From contig CALUQR010000002.1 of assembly GCA_944322965.1 (NCBI GenBank), positions 124,001-188,000 on the forward strand: a DNA stretch of 64,000 bases, read 5' to 3'. Shown here one piece after another: positions 59,940 to 64,000 of the stretch. Position numbers and translations under genes: made by a program. A model generated the notes under the pieces. It made no database searches. It was not told the origin of the DNA and saw nothing but the letters and a program-made list of their open reading frames with translations. The stretch's first letter is position 1, and every line of letters begins with the position of its first letter. The DNA is from Vulcanimicrobiota bacterium (GTDB lineage: Bacteria > Vulcanimicrobiota > Xenobia > Xenobiales > Xenobiaceae).

Positions 59940-60959
59940 ATGAGCAAGACGTACAATATGGCGATTGTGGGGGCCACGGGGTTAGTGGGGGGCACGATGC
60001 TCAGCGTTTTGGAGGAAGATCGGGAGCTGCCTATCGGCCAGTTGCGCTTGATGGCTACCGCCAACTCGGCGGGTAAGCGCTTACCCTTCCGCGACCAGGA
60101 GATCGCCGTCGAAGATGTGGCCCAGGCCTCTTTTAAAGGGGTAGATATCGCCCTCTTTGCCGGTGGGGAGACGGCCTCCGCCGATTACGTGCGCCGGGCG
60201 GTAGCGGAAGGGGCTGTGGCTATAGACAACTCTTCCCTCTTCCGTATGGATCCCCAGGTGCCCTTAGTAGTGCCCGAAGTCAACGGTCAGGCCCTGGAAA
60301 GGCACCGGGGGATTATCGCCAATCCCAATTGCTCCACCATCCAGTTGATGCCCGTTCTGGCCGCTTTGCACCGGGAGTGGGGGGTAGAGAGCGTCAGTAT
60401 CGCCTCTTACCAATCGGTCTCGGGGGCGGGCAAGGAGGCGGTCCAGGAGCTGCGCCAGAGTACGGCCGATTTCTTAGCGGGCCAACCGCGCCGACAGAGT
60501 AAGGTCTTCCCCCACTCCATAGCCTTTAATCTCTTCCCCCAGATCGGCTCTTTCGATAGCGAGGGCCACTCTACGGAAGAGTGGAAGATGGTCTGCGAGA
60601 CGCGCAAGATTATGGACTTGCCCCAGCTGCCAGTCCTGGCTACTTGCGTGCGGGTCCCGGTCTTCTTCGCCCACTCAGAGGCGGTGCAGATGAGTTTTAG
60701 TAAGGCTTGCGATCCCCAGAGGGCGCGGGAGATCTTAGCGCAGACCCCTTGCGTCAAGGTCCTAGACGATACGGCTAAGGGTTTATATCCCACCCCTATA
60801 GACGGCGAGGGCCAAGATTTAGTCTTAGTGGGCCGCATCCGCCGGGATATGACGGCTAAGCACGGTTTAGCTATGTGGATCGTAGCCGACAACTTGCGCA
60901 AAGGGGCGGCTACTAACGCGGTCAATATCGCCCGGGCGCTGATCGCCCGTCAGGGCTAG
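59940..60959 (+). CDS. asd: Aspartate-semialdehyde dehydrogenase
   Basis: Reduces aspartyl phosphate to the semialdehyde. 339 aa: AIVGATGLVGGTML, NPNCSTIQLMPVL (active Cys), SVSGAGKEAV, CVRVPVFFAHSEAV (His). One base separates it from dapB. Confidence 0.97.
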   Translation: MSKTYNMAIVGATGLVGGTMLSVLEEDRELPIGQLRLMATANSAGKRLPFRDQEIAVEDVAQASFKGVDIALFAGGETASADYVRRAVAEGAVAIDNSSLFRMDPQVPLVVPEVNGQALERHRGIIANPNCSTIQLMPVLAALHREWGVESVSIASYQSVSGAGKEAVQELRQSTADFLAGQPRRQSKVFPHSIAFNLFPQIGSFDSEGHSTEEWKMVCETRKIMDLPQLPVLATCVRVPVFFAHSEAVQMSFSKACDPQRAREILAQTPCVKVLDDTAKGLYPTPIDGEGQDLVLVGRIRRDMTAKHGLAMWIVADNLRKGAATNAVNIARALIARQG

Positions 60960-60977
60960 AGAGAAGGTTTAGAGAGT

Positions 60978-62216
60978 ATGGCTATTGTCGTCCAGAAGTT
61001 TGGGGGCACTTCGGTAGCTACGCCCCAGGGTTGGCAAGCTTTGGCCGCCCAGGTACGAGCCGCGCTGGAGGAAGGGAAGGAACCGGTAGTAGTCGTCTCC
61101 GCCATGGGACGTAAGCCCGCCCCTTACGCTACGGATACGCTCTTGAGTTTGGTGGCCGACTATCCCCACTGGACCTCTTCGCGGGAGCGAGATATGCTCA
61201 TGGCCTGCGGAGAGATCATCTCTACGGTAGTCGTCAGCCACTATCTGCGCAGCGTGGGTCTGACCGCTAAGGCCTTCGACGGCGCGGGCGCGGGCATTAA
61301 GGTTCAGGGCGAGTATGGGCAGGCTAGTATCGTGGCGATCGATCCCAGCCAGTTGCGCGAGTGGGTAACCCAAGGGGGCATCCCGGTGGTGGCCGGTTTC
61401 CAAGGGATCAACGAGCGCGGGGAGATCGTCACTTTGGGGCGCGGGGGTAGCGACACTACGGCGGTAGCCTTAGGGGTAGCCTTAAAGGCGGAGCGGGTAG
61501 ACATCTTTACGGACGTCGAAGGGGTGATGACCGCCGATCCGCGTTACGTACCCCAGGCCCAGATCTTAAAGTCGCTGACCCATCAGGAGATCGGGGAGAT
61601 GGCCAACGAGGGGGCTAAGGTCCTCCATCCGCGGGCGGTAGAGATCTCCCAAGCCCACCGCGTCCCCTTGCGGGTGCGCTCTACCTTCTCTACTAATCCG
61701 GGCACGGAGGTAACTACCCCCGATCCCCACCATCCCATTAAGGATCGGGCCCCGGCTAAGGAGCGCTTGGTAGTGGGAGTGGTGAGCGTGCCTGGATATT
61801 GCATGGTGGTCTTAGACTTCCAGGGGGCCTCCGATCTCCACACCCGGCGCTTAGACGTCTTTGAGCAGCTGGCCCAGGCCTCGCTCTCTTTAGATATGAT
61901 CAACGTTACCGAGCACCGCATCGCCTTCTTAGTGCGCCAAGAGGACTTAGATCTGGCCAAAAAACTTTTGGAAAAGTTTGGTTACAGCTTCGCGATGCGC
62001 TTCGGATGTGCTAAAGTGTCAGTAGTAGGGCAGGCCATGCGCGGGCAGCCGGGAGTTATGGCCCGCATCTGCCAGGCTCTCTCCCGGGCTGGGGTAGAGC
62101 TCTACTATAGCACCGACTCCCATATTACCATCTCGGCGGTCATCCCGGAGCGCTATCTGCGGGTGGCCTCTCAGGCCCTCCACCGCGAGTTCGGTTTGGA
62201 GGATAAGTCTCTCTAG
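60978..62216 (+). CDS. lysC: Aspartate kinase
   Basis: First step of the aspartate family pathway. 412 aa: VVQKFGGTSVAT, GFQGINERGEIVTLGRGGSDTTAVAL, EIGEMANEGAKVLHPRAVE and two C-terminal ACT domains (~265-410) for feedback binding. GAGAGTATG start region; 18 bases after asd. Last gene of the dap cluster. Confidence 0.95.
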   Translation: MAIVVQKFGGTSVATPQGWQALAAQVRAALEEGKEPVVVVSAMGRKPAPYATDTLLSLVADYPHWTSSRERDMLMACGEIISTVVVSHYLRSVGLTAKAFDGAGAGIKVQGEYGQASIVAIDPSQLREWVTQGGIPVVAGFQGINERGEIVTLGRGGSDTTAVALGVALKAERVDIFTDVEGVMTADPRYVPQAQILKSLTHQEIGEMANEGAKVLHPRAVEISQAHRVPLRVRSTFSTNPGTEVTTPDPHHPIKDRAPAKERLVVGVVSVPGYCMVVLDFQGASDLHTRRLDVFEQLAQASLSLDMINVTEHRIAFLVRQEDLDLAKKLLEKFGYSFAMRFGCAKVSVVGQAMRGQPGVMARICQALSRAGVELYYSTDSHITISAVIPERYLRVASQALHREFGLEDKSL

Positions 62217-62223
62217 AGGGGGG

Positions 62224-62562
62224 CTAGTGCCATTGGCGCCCTTCGTTGATCTCCTCTTTGGCCCGGAAAGCCTCTTCCAGATCGATCTGGAAGCGGTTAG
62301 CTAGCTCTAAGAGGTAGCTTAAGATGTCGGCTAGCTCTTCCCCCAAGTTAGCTTGCAGGGAAGAGGCGGAAGCGGGGGCTCCCTCCTGGAAGAGGGCCCT
62401 ATGGCGGCGGATGGCGCGGGCCAGCTCGCCCGCCTCCTCGCTAAAGAGGAGATAGGTCTCTAAGTCGGAAGCGCGGTCGAAACCGCGTTCGCTACACTTA
62501 TTTTTTATATAACTTTGTAACTCGCTGAGGGTTGCTTTATCAGGGAATTTAGAGTTAGGCAT
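62224..62562 (-). CDS. MazG-like nucleotide pyrophosphohydrolase
   Basis: 112 aa all-alpha NTP-PPase: FSEEAGELARAIRRH (EExxEL) and GEELADILSYLLELAN (ExxD) metal motifs, ending FRAKEEINEGRQW. Likely cleaves aberrant or signalling NTPs. Convergent with lysC with a 7-base gap. Confidence 0.88.
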   Translation of the reverse strand: MPNSKFPDKATLSELQSYIKNKCSERGFDRASDLETYLLFSEEAGELARAIRRHRALFQEGAPASASSLQANLGEELADILSYLLELANRFQIDLEEAFRAKEEINEGRQWH

Positions 62563-62690
62563 AGAATAGGACTTGCGCCGTCTGGGCTTCCCTTCCTGCC
62601 CACCCGCCGGGGGAGGGAGTGGTCGAGCTAAAGAGGGAATGAGGAGCGCGATTGAGCGTGCGGCGAGATGAGAGAGAAAAGATAGTGAAG

Positions 62691-63281
62691 ATGGGTAGAG
62701 AGTGGAAGAGGTTGCGCAGAGCGGGTAGGGGCTTTAGTCTCTTGGAGTTGATGGTCTCGGTGGGGATTATGTCCGTGACCTTGCTCTTAGTCTTGGCCGT
62801 CTTTACGGGCTCGATGCGCGCCAGTCGCAAGACGACCGATCTAACCGCCGGGGTAGTAGTGGCGGAGACGGTCCTCAACGAGGTCGTAGCTAGCTCCTCT
62901 TCTGACGATGCCGGTAACTCTAAAAAAGATAAGTATTCCGAGGTCAAGGCGGCTATTCTAAGTGGTAATAGCTCTTCTCCTACAGTTGTAGCTTCGGGGG
63001 TCAAGAATCTCAATAATACGACTTTTATTTGGCAATTGAGCTCTACTTGCGTTAGCCAGGGAGGAACGACGACCGGAACTCATGAGGGGGGCGACAATAG
63101 CCTCTATAAGTTAGATATCGTCGTCTGGTGGGGCAAGACGGGGGAGACGGAGGCGGCTAGTACTAGCGATACTGGCGTGTCTACTACAGGTGTCACGGAC
63201 GACAAGACCTTAGTAGTAGCGGGGCAAGGGGTCTTGCGCTACGAGATGAGTCGACTCTATAACGCCAATTCTAATTTCTAA
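62691..63281 (+). CDS. Type IV prepilin-like protein (PilV/minor pilin type)
   Basis: 196 aa from ATG 62691. Short basic leader (MGREWKRLRRAGR), prepilin peptidase site G^FSLLELMV with Glu5, and a ~22-residue hydrophobic helix. The soluble part is Ser/Thr-rich with VVVAETVLNEVVAS after the helix, as in PilV/GspI-like minor pilins. 25 bases before the next pilin gene. Confidence 0.85.
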   Translation: MGREWKRLRRAGRGFSLLELMVSVGIMSVTLLLVLAVFTGSMRASRKTTDLTAGVVVAETVLNEVVASSSSDDAGNSKKDKYSEVKAAILSGNSSSPTVVASGVKNLNNTTFIWQLSSTCVSQGGTTTGTHEGGDNSLYKLDIVVWWGKTGETEAASTSDTGVSTTGVTDDKTLVVAGQGVLRYEMSRLYNANSNF

Positions 63282-63305
63282 GGGGTGGGAAGGGGTTTAG
63301 TGGGT

Positions 63306-64000
63306 ATGGTACGGAACAATCTGCGGCGCGGCGCCACCCTGATCGAGGTGATCATCACCACCGGGGTCTTTAGCGTCTTGATGTTGACCCTCTTCTCTAT
63401 CGTCCAGTACGGTAAGGACGCCTGGCGCAGCGTAGAGGGGCGCCAAGTTACCCAGACGATGATGCGCAAGGTAGGTATCTTTACGATGGACGACCTGCGC
63501 CGAGCTAGTTTTAGTAATTTAGGGGTGGCCAACTACACAAACTATTTGCCTAGTAATTCCTCCTGCTCTCTCAGCGCCGGTAATGAGAATGTCCAAAGTG
63601 GAAAAAATGGGATGTATGGCCAGGCGATCTGGATGACCTCCGCCTACTTGCCGGGCCAGAATACGGCCGAAGGCGCGGCCCAGCAGCGTTTGGGGGGCAA
63701 CCAGTTCTTTAGCCGCAACCAGGATGGGACACCCAACTGGCACTCCAATATCCTCTATTACGTCTCCGTCATGACTGATAAAGCCCACATTGAGAAGTAT
63801 CATGGCGGCATTCAGGACTTATGTGGAGGCGAGCAAAATTGCCCCCACAAGTGGTTGATCCGCAAGGAGATCTACAATGCCCCTAGCCTCTTAAGTAAAG
63901 AGGATATTGGCAAATATTTAGTTCAGGCGGGGGCGAAAGACTTCTTCAAGGCGGACGGTAAGGTTAAAACTCAGGTCCTGGCCGATTGTATCGTAGCCTT
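63306..64000 (+). CDS. Type IV prepilin-like protein, partial at window end
   Basis: The frame runs from ATG 63306 past the end of the window (231 codons, no stop), so the gene is incomplete. MVRNNLRRG^ATLIEVIITTGVFSVLM gives the peptidase site, Glu5 and the hydrophobic helix of a PilW/GspJ-like minor pilin. Part of a pilus or type II secretion cluster with the preceding gene. Confidence 0.85.
   Translation, partial: MVRNNLRRGATLIEVIITTGVFSVLMLTLFSIVQYGKDAWRSVEGRQVTQTMMRKVGIFTMDDLRRASFSNLGVANYTNYLPSNSSCSLSAGNENVQSGKNGMYGQAIWMTSAYLPGQNTAEGAAQQRLGGNQFFSRNQDGTPNWHSNILYYVSVMTDKAHIEKYHGGIQDLCGGEQNCPHKWLIRKEIYNAPSLLSKEDIGKYLVQAGAKDFFKADGKVKTQVLADCIVA

Overview
The window is a gene-dense, GC-rich bacterial chromosome segment with almost no prophage or insertion-sequence content. 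The gene mix suggests an anaerobic or fermentative, probably diderm bacterium. Evidence is a complete biotin-dependent Na+-pumping oxaloacetate decarboxylase (OadGAB), RNase E/G, TatA, an AMIN/secretin-N envelope protein, type IV pilin-like genes, DsbD and several envelope TPR/NHL proteins. Genes more typical of Firmicutes-like or deep-branching lineages are also present: the c-di-AMP cyclase operon cdaA-cdaR-glmM, a type II pantothenate kinase, a RibU-like ECF S component and RbgA/YlqF. The phylum cannot be fixed from the sequence alone.

Layout. 1-5.4 kb: the 3' end of a Fic-family gene, then oadGAB on the minus strand, divergent from birA, whose product should biotinylate OadA. 5.5-16.3 kb: HTH/coiled-coil, TPR, AMIN and OB-like envelope genes, three near-identical tRNA-Asn genes, metK, an NHL-repeat protein, a lone CBM48 protein and a degenerate-looking M23 protein. 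16.4-22.6 kb: clpP, pantothenate kinase, a zinc-ribbon membrane protein, a DUF3352-like protein and a RelA/SpoT-like protein. 22.6-30.0 kb: a classic translation/secretion cluster on the minus strand (ffh-rpsP-KH-rimM-trmD-rplS-lepB-rbgA-rnhB-xerC) with a good sigma70-type promoter ahead of ffh. 30.1-38.0 kb: RNase G with KH-like and TRAM extensions, tatA, rlmD, and a ClpA-like AAA+ protein with a long Tyr/Gly/Pro-rich tail translationally coupled to a small FHA protein. 38.0-39.9 kb: a low-coding island with three degenerate copies of a MITE-like repeat around an Rpn-family nuclease gene. 39.9-49.8 kb: TPR, DsbD, thioesterase, cutA, ribU, cdaA-cdaR-glmM. 49.8-57.8 kb: the most unusual locus, described below. 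57.8-62.2 kb: M16 peptidase and dapB-asd-lysC. 62.2-64 kb: a MazG-like protein and two prepilin-like genes, the last cut by the window end.

The best candidate for an undescribed system is the six-gene, tightly packed plus-strand cassette at 49772-57774. It has two related-looking proteins of unknown family, three P-loop ATPases resembling the BREX protein BrxD (DUF2791 type), one with an N-terminal Tudor/CarD-like beta-barrel, and an Lhr/BrxHI-like superfamily 2 helicase whose DExH box reads EELH. No methylase (PglX), phosphatase (PglZ) or BrxC is present, and the cassette starts 9 bases after glmM with housekeeping genes on both sides. It therefore looks like a stand-alone BrxD/BrxHI-type DNA-processing machine rather than a BREX locus in a mobile island. 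Its function is inference; the domain calls are from motifs read by eye.
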